In this document: one piece after another, positions 32,954-40,698 of the stretch | Position numbering within the stretch: the stretch's first letter is position 1 | Layout: each line of letters opens with the position of its first letter | Assembly: GCA_018223375.1 (NCBI GenBank) | Contig: JAGTTS010000005.1 | Coordinates: 189,001 to 253,000, forward strand | Direction of reading: 5' to 3' | Length of the DNA stretch: 64,000 nt | Source: Clostridiaceae bacterium Marseille-Q3526 | Lineage (GTDB): Bacteria > Bacillota > Clostridia > Lachnospirales > Lachnospiraceae | Notes under the pieces: model-generated | The model's input: only the letters and a program-made list of their open reading frames with translations | What the model was told of the DNA's origin: nothing | Databases searched by the model: none | Position numbers and translations under genes: made by a program

Positions 32954-33823
32954 ATGTTTAATTCAATTACAATGAAGCTTCAGGCGGATCATCTGATTAT
33001 GGAGGCCCTGAAGGAGGATATATCGAGCGAGGACGTGAGCACCAATTCCGTGATGAAGCAGGCAGTGAAGGGAACGGTAGATCTGCTGTGCAAGGAAGAC
33101 GGAATCATTGCAGGCCTGGATGTGTTTAAGCGGGTATTTGAGCTTCTGGACCCGGCCACAGAGTGCGAATTTTTCTGTGCAGACGGAGACGAGGTAAAGG
33201 CCGGACAGCTGATGGGAAAGCTGACAGGAGACATCCGGGTTCTCCTTTCTGGCGAGAGGGTGGCGTTAAATTATCTGCAGAGAATGAGCGGAATCGCCAC
33301 CTACACCCACTCTGTGGCAGAGCTTTTAAAGGGAAGCAAGGTAAAGCTGTTAGACACCAGAAAGACGACGCCGAACATGCGTATTTTTGAGAAATACGCG
33401 GTTCGGGCAGGAGGCGGCCACAATCACCGCTACAACCTGTCCGACGGCGTTATGTTAAAGGACAATCACATCGGAGCGGCAGGCGGAGTGGCCAACGCAG
33501 TCCGCATGGCCAAAGAGTACGCTCCTTTTGTGCGCCGGATTGAGGTGGAGGTGGAAAACCTCGACATGGTGAAGGAGGCAGTGGAGGCGGGAGCCGACAT
33601 TATTATGCTGGACAACATGTCTCCGGAGGATATGAAGAAGGCGGTTCAGCTGATTGACGGAAGGGCGGAGACAGAGTGCTCCGGAAACGTGACAAAGGAA
33701 AATATCGCCCGCTATATCGACTGCGGCGTGGACTATATTTCCAGCGGCGCCCTCACCCACTCCGCTCCGATTCTCGACATCTCCTTAAAGCATCTGCATC
33801 CGGTAGAGCAGCCCACAGAATAG
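32954..33823 (+). CDS. nadC: Nicotinate-nucleotide pyrophosphorylase (carboxylating)
   Basis: 289 residues, normal length. It converts quinolinate and PRPP to nicotinate mononucleotide. EDISSEDVSTNSV, LSGERVALNYLQRMSGIAT, DTRKTTPNMR and GGGHNHRYNLSDGVMLKDNH are the known substrate-binding blocks. It follows nadB by 47 bases and precedes niaR by 49, so the whole de novo NAD branch is one unit. Confidence 0.94.
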   Translation: MFNSITMKLQADHLIMEALKEDISSEDVSTNSVMKQAVKGTVDLLCKEDGIIAGLDVFKRVFELLDPATECEFFCADGDEVKAGQLMGKLTGDIRVLLSGERVALNYLQRMSGIATYTHSVAELLKGSKVKLLDTRKTTPNMRIFEKYAVRAGGGHNHRYNLSDGVMLKDNHIGAAGGVANAVRMAKEYAPFVRRIEVEVENLDMVKEAVEAGADIIMLDNMSPEDMKKAVQLIDGRAETECSGNVTKENIARYIDCGVDYISSGALTHSAPILDISLKHLHPVEQPTE

Positions 33824-33872
33824 GAAAACGGCGGGAAAACAGCTCCGGGAATGGAAGCAGGAGGTGCAGTCG

Positions 33873-34412
33873 GTGACTGGAACAGATAGAAGAAACGAGA
33901 TTGTAAAAATCATTCAGAAGAGCCCTTCTCCGGTGCCGGCCCGGAGTCTGGCGGCGTCCTGCCAGGTCAGCCGCCAGGTGATTGTCCAGGATATCGCCCT
34001 TCTTCGGGCCGCAGGCTACGACATTATTTCTACCAACAGAGGCTACATTCTGAACAGCTTAGGCCAGGTAGAGCGGGTATTCAAGGTGCGCCACACGAAC
34101 GAGCAGATGGAGGAGGAGCTGAACGCCATCGTGGATATGGGCGGCTGCGTGAAGGACGTGGCAGTGAATCACAGGATTTACGGCCGCATGGAGGCGGAGT
34201 TAAATATCAGTTCGAGGCGGAAGATCGCCCTCTTTCTGGAGGACATTAAACATGGAAGCTCCAGCCCTCTGAGCAGTATCACGTCAGGCTACCACTACCA
34301 CACAGTCAGCGCGGACAGCCGGGAGACTCTGGACGCCATCGAGGAAATGCTCCGCCAGAGAGGGTTTCTGGTGGAGGAACGCGGGGAAGCGAATAGGGAA
34401 GGGGCAGACTGA
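33873..34412 (+). CDS. niaR: NiaR-type transcriptional repressor of NAD synthesis
   Basis: 179 residues. N-terminal winged HTH_11 domain (RRNEIVKIIQKSPSPVPARS, then LAASCQVSRQVIVQDIALLR) and a C-terminal 3H domain (VKVRHTNEQMEEELNAIVDM-like region; VKDVAVNHRIYG; HYHTV). NiaR binds niacin and represses nad genes and niacin transporters. Of two in-frame GTGs, 33873 has AGGAGG eight bases upstream. Its place at the end of nadABC and the palindrome at the operon promoter support autoregulation. Confidence 0.88.
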   Translation: MTGTDRRNEIVKIIQKSPSPVPARSLAASCQVSRQVIVQDIALLRAAGYDIISTNRGYILNSLGQVERVFKVRHTNEQMEEELNAIVDMGGCVKDVAVNHRIYGRMEAELNISSRRKIALFLEDIKHGSSSPLSSITSGYHYHTVSADSRETLDAIEEMLRQRGFLVEERGEANREGAD

Positions 34413-34426
34413 CGGCAGGCAGATAA

Positions 34427-34466
34427 GCAGAACAGAGTTCGCCAAGGCGGACTCTGTTCTGCGTTT
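34427..34466 (+). terminator. Terminator of the nad operon
   Basis: A 17-bp stem, GCAGAACAGAGT then TCGCC, over an AA loop, followed by GTTTT. It sits 14 bases after the niaR stop. Confidence 0.75.
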
Positions 34467-34537
34467 TCAGCTTAGCCAGGGCGGCCGCTATCCAATGTTT
34501 CCGGGGAACCGGCAGATTTTATTTTTTTGACAAACAG

Positions 34538-34567
34538 ATTGACATTTTTCTATATGTCAATTATAAT
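34538..34567 (+). promoter_or_regulatory. ArsR-type promoter/operator
   Basis: TTGACA (34539-34544), 17 bases and TATAAT (34562-34567). A perfect palindrome ATTGACAT-N8-ATGTCAAT (34538-34561) covers the -35 box and spacer, where ArsR-family repressors commonly bind. The arsR gene begins 54 bases downstream. Confidence 0.75.
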
Positions 34568-34620
34568 AGAATCAACACATAGAAAAACATCTATTTGAAT
34601 GGAGAGCGGAGGAATGCGGT

Positions 34621-34965
34621 TTGATTGACTATGAGGAATATGCAAAGATGTTTAAGGCGCTGTCAGATCCTAAACGGCTGAAAATCGTAGATATGCTGTC
34701 AAACGGAGAGCTGTGTGCCTGCAAAATTCTGGAGGAATTTCATATTACGCAGCCGACTCTGTCCCATGATATGAAGCTTTTGTGCAGCGCAGGCCTTGTC
34801 ATTCCCAGAAAAGAGGGAAAATGGACGCACTATTCCCTGAACGCGGACAGGATGAACCAGGTGTACCGGGCAGTGGGGAAGCTGATGCTTCCGGATGAAT
34901 TTGCAGGGCTGACAGACTGCGGCTGCCGGGACGGACGGGAAAAGAAGCGGGCAGAAGAAGCATAG
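34621..34965 (+). CDS. ArsR-family metal(loid)-responsive repressor
   Basis: 114 residues with an ArsR winged helix (MFKALSDPKRLKIVDMLSNG; FHITQPTLSHDMKLL). Cys32 and Cys34 in ELCACK resemble the arsenite-sensing pair of helix alpha-3, and a C-terminal pair Cys100/Cys102 (TDCGCRDG) could complete a thiolate site. TTG 34621 is the start, with GGAGG eight bases upstream; no ATG fits. Which ion it senses is not determined by sequence; As(III), Sb(III) or Zn/Cd are possible. Confidence 0.85.
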   Translation: MIDYEEYAKMFKALSDPKRLKIVDMLSNGELCACKILEEFHITQPTLSHDMKLLCSAGLVIPRKEGKWTHYSLNADRMNQVYRAVGKLMLPDEFAGLTDCGCRDGREKKRAEEA

Positions 34966-35034
34966 GGAATAATGCGCAGAGGAAACAAGACAGAAGGAAA
35001 AGACACAGGCGATAGAATGGAAGGGAGAGGGAAA

Positions 35035-35979
35035 ATGGAAAAGGAACAAACAAAGCTGTATGTGCTGACAGGATTTTTAGGCTCAGGAAAAACAACGGCG
35101 CTTTTAAGGCTGCTCGATCAGCTGAAGGATCACAGAATCGGCATAATCCAAAATGAGTTTGGCAAGCTGGGAGTGGACGGAGAGATTCTGCGCAGAGGCG
35201 ATATTGAGATGACGGAAATCAACAGGGGATCGATTTTCTGCTCCTGTTTAAAACTGAATTTCGTTCAGGCTCTGGCTGAGATGGCAGCAAAAAACTTTGA
35301 ATACCTGTTTGTGGAAAGTTCCGGCTGGGGCGATCCGTCTAATATGATGGAGATTCTGGAGGCGGCGAAGGTCGTCTCTGGCTATGAGTATGATTTAAGA
35401 GGCGTGATCTGCTTTGTGGACGCCGTCAACTTCTTAGAGCAGGTGAAGGACGAGGAGTCGGCGCATCGTCAGCTGAAGCACTGCAGTCTGGCAGTGATGA
35501 CGAAGACGGATCTGGCAGATCCGAAGCAGACGGAGCAGGTCCGGGAAAAGATCAGGGAAATTAATCCTGACTGCAGGATTTTGACCAGCGTAAAAGGGGA
35601 GCTTGGAAAATCGCTGCTGGAGCAGGAGCTGAAGGCGGGCCTTTGGGCTGAGCCGGAGGAGACGACCAATTCGATAGAGACAAAGCCGAAATCCATTTTC
35701 ATGGAGTATGAGGGGGAAGTGGAAAAAGACCGCATGAACCAGTTCCTCAAGGAGATTTCTTCTGACGTACACCGGGTGAAGGGCTTTTGCAGGCTGAAGG
35801 AAACGGGATGGACTCAAATCGATGTAGTAGGCTCTCTGATTGACTATAAAAAGGCCGAGGAAGAAAAGGAAACGCTGTCTCAGCTGGTGTTTATCTCAAA
35901 AATCGGTCCTGCCGTGATTAAGAAAATTTTTGCTGCCTGGGAGGCCCGGGTGGGAACGGAAATGAAGCTGAGAAATTAA
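35035..35979 (+). CDS. CobW/P47K-family GTP-binding protein
   Basis: 314 residues. GTPase motifs: GFLGSGKTT (~13-21), FVESSGWGDP, and TKTDLAD. The metal-binding segment reads INRGSIFCSC, a CXC variant of the CXCC motif of metallochaperone COG0523 GTPases. A C-terminal CobW_C-like region follows. These proteins insert or deliver metals such as Zn or Ni. GGAGAGGG before ATG 35035 sets the start over the upstream frame from 34972. It sits between arsR and a permease, suggesting a metal-handling operon. Confidence 0.82.
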   Translation: MEKEQTKLYVLTGFLGSGKTTALLRLLDQLKDHRIGIIQNEFGKLGVDGEILRRGDIEMTEINRGSIFCSCLKLNFVQALAEMAAKNFEYLFVESSGWGDPSNMMEILEAAKVVSGYEYDLRGVICFVDAVNFLEQVKDEESAHRQLKHCSLAVMTKTDLADPKQTEQVREKIREINPDCRILTSVKGELGKSLLEQELKAGLWAEPEETTNSIETKPKSIFMEYEGEVEKDRMNQFLKEISSDVHRVKGFCRLKETGWTQIDVVGSLIDYKKAEEEKETLSQLVFISKIGPAVIKKIFAAWEARVGTEMKLRN

Positions 35980-36036
35980 AGGAACAAACGGCGTGAACGA
36001 AAAAAAGCGGAAGGGAAAAGAAGGAGGGGATTCAGA

Positions 36037-36273
36037 ATGAACATCAAGGTAATCGGCGCGGGCTGCGAGACCTGCGGACGACTGTACGACTGCGTAGAGG
36101 AAGCGGTAAAGGAGACGGGAATCGACGCGGATCTTGAAAAGGTGGAGGATTTAATTGAAATTGTGAAGCTGGGAGTGATGACGGCGCCTTCCCTGATGGT
36201 GGACGGAAAGCTGGTTCTGTCGGGGAGAACGGCGAAGAAGGACGAGATTATCAGGATATTAAAGTCTTTATAA
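36037..36273 (+). CDS. Small thioredoxin-like redox protein (MTH895/TM0996 type)
   Basis: 78 residues, a minimal thioredoxin fold. The redox pair is CETC (Cys10 and Cys13) in GAGCETCGRLY, and the cis-Pro loop is TAPSLMVDG. The family is often encoded beside ArsR and ArsP-type permeases. It may supply electrons or thiol transfer to the permease or its substrate. GAAGGAGGGG precedes the ATG. Confidence 0.85.
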   Translation: MNIKVIGAGCETCGRLYDCVEEAVKETGIDADLEKVEDLIEIVKLGVMTAPSLMVDGKLVLSGRTAKKDEIIRILKSL

Positions 36274-36292
36274 ACGGGAGGAAAGCAAAGGT

Positions 36293-37300
36293 ATGGCAGC
36301 GGCAGCTGGAAAGTGGATTCAAGATCAGCTTCTGGGAATGCAGTGGCTGAAGGAGGCGGTGGGAAAGGCGCTGGGCTTTCTGGGGGTGGATTTGGAGTCC
36401 CGCCTGGGGGGAAGCATCCAGTTCTTCCTCTACGATGTAATCAAGATTACAGTGCTTTTGTGTGTGATGATTTTTATAATTTCTTATATTCAGAGCTATT
36501 TTCCGCCTGAGCGAAGCAGGAGGATATTAGGGCGGTTTCATGGAATCGGGGCCAATCTGGCGGCGGCTCTGTTAGGGACGGTGACGCCGTTTTGTTCCTG
36601 CTCGTCGATTCCGCTGTTTATGGGATTTACAAGCGCGGGGCTGCCGCTGGGAGTGACCTTCTCCTTTTTAATCTCTTCTCCTATGGTAGATTTGGGAAGT
36701 CTGGCCCTCCTCACTGGTGTGTTTGGAGTGAAAATTGCAGTCTTTTACGTACTGTTAGGGCTGGCCATAGCGACGGCAGGCGGAACGCTGATTGAGAAGC
36801 TTCATATGGAAGCGTATGTGGAGGACTTTATCAGAAATGCGGGAACCGTTGAGCTGGCTGTGCCAAAGCTTACGGTAAAGGATCGCCTGATTTATGCCAG
36901 AACTCAGGCGGGAGAAACTCTTAAAAAGGTATTTCCCTATATCTTGGCAGGGGTGGCTGCGGGCGCTGTCATTCACAACTGGATTCCTGAAGTCTGGATT
37001 CAGAAGCTGCTGGGAAAAGAAAATCCGTTTGGAGTAGTTCTGGCTGTGATGGCAGGCGCTCCCATGTACGCCGATATTTTCGGAACGATTCCCATAGCGG
37101 AGAGCCTGCTGGCAAAGGGAGCGCAGCTGGGAACCGTGCTGAGCTTTATGATGGCCGTCACGACGCTGAGCCTTCCGTCTATGATTATGCTTGGCAAGGC
37201 GGTGAAGAAAAAACTTTTGTGGCTGTTTGCCCTCGTATGTATGGCGGGGATCCTGACGGTAGGCATTATTTTTAATCTGGCTCATGGATGGTTTATGTAA
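36293..37300 (+). CDS. ArsP/DUF318-type permease
   Basis: 335 residues with about eight to ten helices. TPFCSCSSIPLFMGFTSAGL and SFLISSPMVDLGS are the family signature of PF03773 permeases, to which ArsP (efflux of trivalent organoarsenicals) belongs; the Cys pair in CSCSS corresponds to substrate-binding cysteines of ArsP. With ArsR and a mini-thioredoxin upstream, export of a thiophilic compound is likely. It is the last gene of the operon, before a strong terminator. Confidence 0.84.
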   Translation: MAAAAGKWIQDQLLGMQWLKEAVGKALGFLGVDLESRLGGSIQFFLYDVIKITVLLCVMIFIISYIQSYFPPERSRRILGRFHGIGANLAAALLGTVTPFCSCSSIPLFMGFTSAGLPLGVTFSFLISSPMVDLGSLALLTGVFGVKIAVFYVLLGLAIATAGGTLIEKLHMEAYVEDFIRNAGTVELAVPKLTVKDRLIYARTQAGETLKKVFPYILAGVAAGAVIHNWIPEVWIQKLLGKENPFGVVLAVMAGAPMYADIFGTIPIAESLLAKGAQLGTVLSFMMAVTTLSLPSMIMLGKAVKKKLLWLFALVCMAGILTVGIIFNLAHGWFM

Positions 37301-37306
37301 ACTTAC

Positions 37307-37366
37307 AGAGACTGAAAAACGCCTGGGAGACTTTTTATTTTGTCTCCCAGGCGCTTTTCAGTCTCT
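37307..37366. terminator. Bidirectional terminator between convergent genes
   Basis: AGAGACTGAAAAACGCCTGG and its near-complete complement enclose a T-rich loop (37332-37341), giving a ~25-bp stem. It lies between the permease (+) and the dehydrogenase (-). Confidence 0.8.
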
Positions 37367-37370
37367 CTGC

Positions 37371-38339
37371 TTATTTGTTTAAGTATTCTTTATTTACAGT
37401 ATGGATTGGAAGGTTTCCGGCAGCCATTGTCTTAATGTCCTCTGCCAGCATAGGCATAATCACGTCTCCGATATCGGCTGTACCGCCTCCGATATGAGGA
37501 GTTACAACGATATTCGGGTTTGTGAGGAGCGGATGTCCGGCAGGAAGAGGCTCCTCCTCCACCACGTCCAGACCGGCTCCTAAGAGCTTTCCGGAGGCTA
37601 CGGCCTCAGCCAGCGCTTTGTCGTCTACCAGACCGCCCCGGGAGGTATTGATAAGGATTGCATGATCCTTCATGGAAGCAATCTCCGCTGCTCCGATCAT
37701 ATGGCGGTTTTCCTCTGTCAGCGGCACGTGCAGCGTGATCAGATCGGAGGAAGCAAGCAGCTCCTTCAGCGGAAGGTAGGAGAGGTGATACTCCTCCTCC
37801 ATCTCCGGAGAGAGGCGGAAGGGATCGTAGTAGTTTGTCACTGCGCCGAAGGCCTGGGCCTTTCTCGCTACCTGACGGCCGATATTTCCGGCTCCGATAA
37901 CGCCAAGAGTTTTGCCGTTCAGGCAGAAGGAACCGTTTAAAAATGTATTTTTGCTCCACTCTCCCTTGGCGAGGCTCTCTGTGTGGCACAGAAGCTTGCG
38001 TCCTACGGCTAACATCAGGAGAACGGCCAGCTCGGAAACGGCTCCGGCGTTGGCTCCCGGAGTGTTTGTGACGCATACGCCGTGCTCTCCGGCTGCCTGG
38101 ATGTCCACAGAATCGAAGCCTGCGCCCCAGCGGAGAATCATTTTCAGATTCGGATTGCGCTCAATGACTGGACGCGGCGCCTTAAAAATACGGAGAATCA
38201 TAAATTCAGCGTCTGTCATGGCGTCGTAGGCCTCCGGCGTATCCACCGCTTTCAGCTCGAACTCCTCTTCCGGCAGCATAGCCCGAAGCTTTTCAAAGGT
38301 ATGAGCGGGATAGGTTCCCGCAAGAATTACTTTTTTCAT
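37371..38339 (-). CDS. D-2-hydroxyacid dehydrogenase family protein
   Basis: 322 residues. NAD-binding GVIGAGNIGRQVA and the catalytic blocks INTSRGGLVDDKAL (Arg), DVVEEEPL (Glu) and TPHIGGGT (His) define the family of phosphoglycerate dehydrogenase and related D-2-hydroxyacid dehydrogenases. There is no ACT domain, so it is not a full SerA. It is the second gene after a DRE-TIM aldolase, 32 bases away, controlled by the LysR locus. It probably reduces or oxidises a 2-keto or 2-hydroxy acid of a catabolic route. Confidence 0.87.
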   Translation of the reverse strand: MKKVILAGTYPAHTFEKLRAMLPEEEFELKAVDTPEAYDAMTDAEFMILRIFKAPRPVIERNPNLKMILRWGAGFDSVDIQAAGEHGVCVTNTPGANAGAVSELAVLLMLAVGRKLLCHTESLAKGEWSKNTFLNGSFCLNGKTLGVIGAGNIGRQVARKAQAFGAVTNYYDPFRLSPEMEEEYHLSYLPLKELLASSDLITLHVPLTEENRHMIGAAEIASMKDHAILINTSRGGLVDDKALAEAVASGKLLGAGLDVVEEEPLPAGHPLLTNPNIVVTPHIGGGTADIGDVIMPMLAEDIKTMAAGNLPIHTVNKEYLNK

Positions 38340-38371
38340 GATAATTTCCCTCCGAATGATTTCTGCTCTGA

Positions 38372-39382
38372 TTATTCGCTCAGAAGACGGTCTGCTGTTT
38401 CCTCAATCAGCTGTGCAGAAGGATTTTTCTGGTTGACGGCAGATACCTCTGTGATCAGGCGGAACAGGTTGACCTTCTTTTCAGCCGCTGTCTGACGGAA
38501 CAGCTTTAAGAAGCTGGAGTGGCATCCGGAGAAGCCCAGAGTCAGGTCGGTCGGTGTGATAGGATTGTGGTAGTTGTGAGTTTCCATAGCCGGCTGCAGA
38601 CAGTTCTCAATGAAGTCCAGCATACCGAAGAGATCTACGTCCATCATCTGTCCGTGGCGCTGCATCATAGCTACGCATACCTCTGTAGGCAGGTTTCCGG
38701 CGCTTCTGGCCATTCCCATCAGACCGCAGTCTAAGATTTTTGCTCCGTTCTGGGCTGCTGCCAGAGCGTTGGCTGCGGAGAGTCCCAGGTTGTTGTGGCA
38801 GTGGAAGGCAACCGGGATGGACAGAGCGTCTGCCAGCGCCTCTGTGTAGGCGGCCGCCTGATCAGGAAGCATGGTTCCGGCGGAGTCCATAATGGTGTAC
38901 TCGTCAAGGCCTGCCGCTTCCAGTTTCTTAGCCTCCTCGGCTAATTCTGCCGGAGTCAGAAGATAAGCCTTCATGGCAGAATAGAATGCCTTCAGATTTC
39001 TCTTTTTCATGTCAGCGATAGCTGTCAGGGCAATGTCTCCGTCTCCAGCGTCGGCTCCTACGCGGAGGAAGGACAGACCGTGCTCAGCAGCCAGATCCAC
39101 ATTTTTCTCGCGGTAGCGCTTTGCGTTTAAGAACATACCCAGCTCAGAACCGCGGTTCATGTACTTCTTGGCGATTTCCAGGTATTCCATATCTGTTAAG
39201 GCGTCTGTAAATCCGGCTACTTCATAAGCTCCGATACCGCCGGAATTTCCAAGCTCAATAATCGGCACATGGCAGGCGGTCAGTCCGTCTAATACCATAT
39301 CTGTAATATCGGCTGGAAATCCCTTGCCCACTACGTTTCCGCCGTCTCTTAAGGTGCAGTCCATTAATGTAAGCTGATCCAT
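38372..39382 (-). CDS. DRE-TIM metallolyase, 4-hydroxy-2-oxovalerate aldolase-like
   Basis: 336 residues with the signature MDCTLRDGG near the N-terminus (Arg and Asp of the DRE motif), and the metal-binding histidines in AFHCHNNLGLS. It aligns by motif with HMG-CoA lyase/4-hydroxy-2-oxovalerate aldolase enzymes, which cleave or form a C-C bond next to a keto acid. GAAAAAAGGAGAAATC on the minus strand sets ATG 39382. Divergent from a LysR gene, which suggests substrate-induced expression. The exact substrate is not known. Confidence 0.82.
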   Translation of the reverse strand: MDQLTLMDCTLRDGGNVVGKGFPADITDMVLDGLTACHVPIIELGNSGGIGAYEVAGFTDALTDMEYLEIAKKYMNRGSELGMFLNAKRYREKNVDLAAEHGLSFLRVGADAGDGDIALTAIADMKKRNLKAFYSAMKAYLLTPAELAEEAKKLEAAGLDEYTIMDSAGTMLPDQAAAYTEALADALSIPVAFHCHNNLGLSAANALAAAQNGAKILDCGLMGMARSAGNLPTEVCVAMMQRHGQMMDVDLFGMLDFIENCLQPAMETHNYHNPITPTDLTLGFSGCHSSFLKLFRQTAAEKKVNLFRLITEVSAVNQKNPSAQLIEETADRLLSE

Positions 39383-39420
39383 TTGATTTCTCCTTTTTTC
39401 TTTTCTTTTAACTGAATTTA

Positions 39421-39486
39421 TGATAACATTCCAATATAACAATGTCTAACACTATATTTTAATAAAAAAAACAATGAATACATTGT
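39421..39486. promoter_or_regulatory. Shared promoter/operator region of the aldolase and LysR genes
   Basis: TATAACAATGTCTAACA (39435-39451) recurs at 42139-42155 before the TRAP gene. On the minus strand it contains a -35 box TTAGAC, 17 bases from TTATCA (39421-39426). A further palindrome ACAATG-AATA-CATTGT (39471-39486) lies just before the LysR ribosome binding site. Both are candidate binding sites of the LysR protein. Confidence 0.6.
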
Positions 39487-39500
39487 GGAAGGAGGAACAA

Positions 39501-40463
39501 ATGAATCTGAAAAGTATTGAATATTTTCTGGCGGCGGCAGAGGAGATGAATATCACAAGAGCGGCGGAACGGCTGTTTATCAGCCAGCAGGCGCTGAGCA
39601 GCCACCTGAAGCGGTTAGAGGAGGAGTACGGGGTTCCCCTGTTTGAGCGGCGTCCTTCCCTGCGCCTGACCATGTTCGGAGAGCAGATGGCGTTTTACGG
39701 AAGGCAGATCATCCAGGCGGAGGCCAATATGAGGGGAGCCTTTTCCGATATCAGCAAGAATCACAGAGGAACTCTGAGGCTGGGGATTTCCAGGCTGAGG
39801 GGAAAAACCTTTTTTCCGGTGATCTGGGATTTTTACCACGCCTCCCATCCCAATATTTCCATCGAGCTGATCCATGGAAACAGCAATACCTTTGAAGATC
39901 TGCTTCAGTCTGGAAAAATTGATTTATATATCGGCGTGGACGTGGTGGAGAATGCAAACAGAAAAATCTATGAGCTGACGAAAGAAAAGGTGCAGTGCTG
40001 CTTTTCAGAGGAGCTTTTGAAAACCTATTATCCGGAGGAGTGGGAGCAGATCCTGGGTGACTTTAAGCAGGGGGCAGATTTGAAACGGCTGCTCCGCCTG
40101 CCCTTCATCACTGTGCGCCAGGGAAACAGGCTGAGAAAGGGAATCGACGCGTTCTTTTCCTCCTGCCGCCTCCCGCAGTATATTTTTGAGTGCGACGAGC
40201 AGGAACTGATTTACGATATGGCCAGAAAGGGGAGTGGAGCGGGCCTTCTGTCTCCGGTGGTCTGCTGGAAGAATTACCACGCCCAAAGAAAAACAGGGAA
40301 ACCGTTTCATGTTTTTCCGGTTATCAATGAAATTCCGGAAAATACGGTTTCCCTGGTGTATCGGAAGGATTATCCACTTCCTGAGTATGCAAGAGATTTT
40401 ATCCGGGATGCAGGCATGGTGTTCCAGAATTACTCCCGATCCATTCACCGGCATTTTGGATAA
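39501..40463 (+). CDS. LysR-family transcriptional regulator
   Basis: 320 residues with an N-terminal wHTH (MNLKSIEYFLAAAEEMNITR, then AAERLFISQQALSSHLKRLE) and a LysR effector domain (LRLGISRLRGKTFFPVIWDF). I take ATG 39501 with GGAAGGAGG before it. It is divergent from the aldolase gene and convergent with the TRAP-type genes, so it sits between the two units it probably controls, which share a promoter motif. Confidence 0.9.
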   Translation: MNLKSIEYFLAAAEEMNITRAAERLFISQQALSSHLKRLEEEYGVPLFERRPSLRLTMFGEQMAFYGRQIIQAEANMRGAFSDISKNHRGTLRLGISRLRGKTFFPVIWDFYHASHPNISIELIHGNSNTFEDLLQSGKIDLYIGVDVVENANRKIYELTKEKVQCCFSEELLKTYYPEEWEQILGDFKQGADLKRLLRLPFITVRQGNRLRKGIDAFFSSCRLPQYIFECDEQELIYDMARKGSGAGLLSPVVCWKNYHAQRKTGKPFHVFPVINEIPENTVSLVYRKDYPLPEYARDFIRDAGMVFQNYSRSIHRHFG

Positions 40464-40470
40464 TGAAAAT

Positions 40471-40695
40471 TTAGTCGCCGGAGGTCCAGCGGAATACGTA
40501 GCTCATGATAAAGGATACGATGGCTGTCAGGGAGCACATGATGCAGACAGGCGCTTCCAGGTGGCTTTCCGCCCAGATGGTGAGACTGCCGTTTCCGGTG
40601 ATAACCGCCGCCATCTCAACTGCCACATAGCCGAAGGCCAGCAGAAGAGCAAGGGCAGCGCAGGCGATAAACAGGTAATTTAACAGCTTTTTCAT
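40471..40695 (-). CDS. Small two-helix membrane protein, possible mini DctQ subunit
   Basis: 74 residues with two transmembrane helices (~5-30 and ~47-70). It directly follows the TRAP large permease gene (3-base gap on the same strand), where a DctQ-type small subunit would be expected, but it has only half of the usual four helices. The role as accessory subunit is inferred from position. Confidence 0.65.
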   Translation of the reverse strand: MKKLLNYLFIACAALALLLAFGYVAVEMAAVITGNGSLTIWAESHLEAPVCIMCSLTAIVSFIMSYVFRWTSGD

Positions 40696-40698
40696 GGC

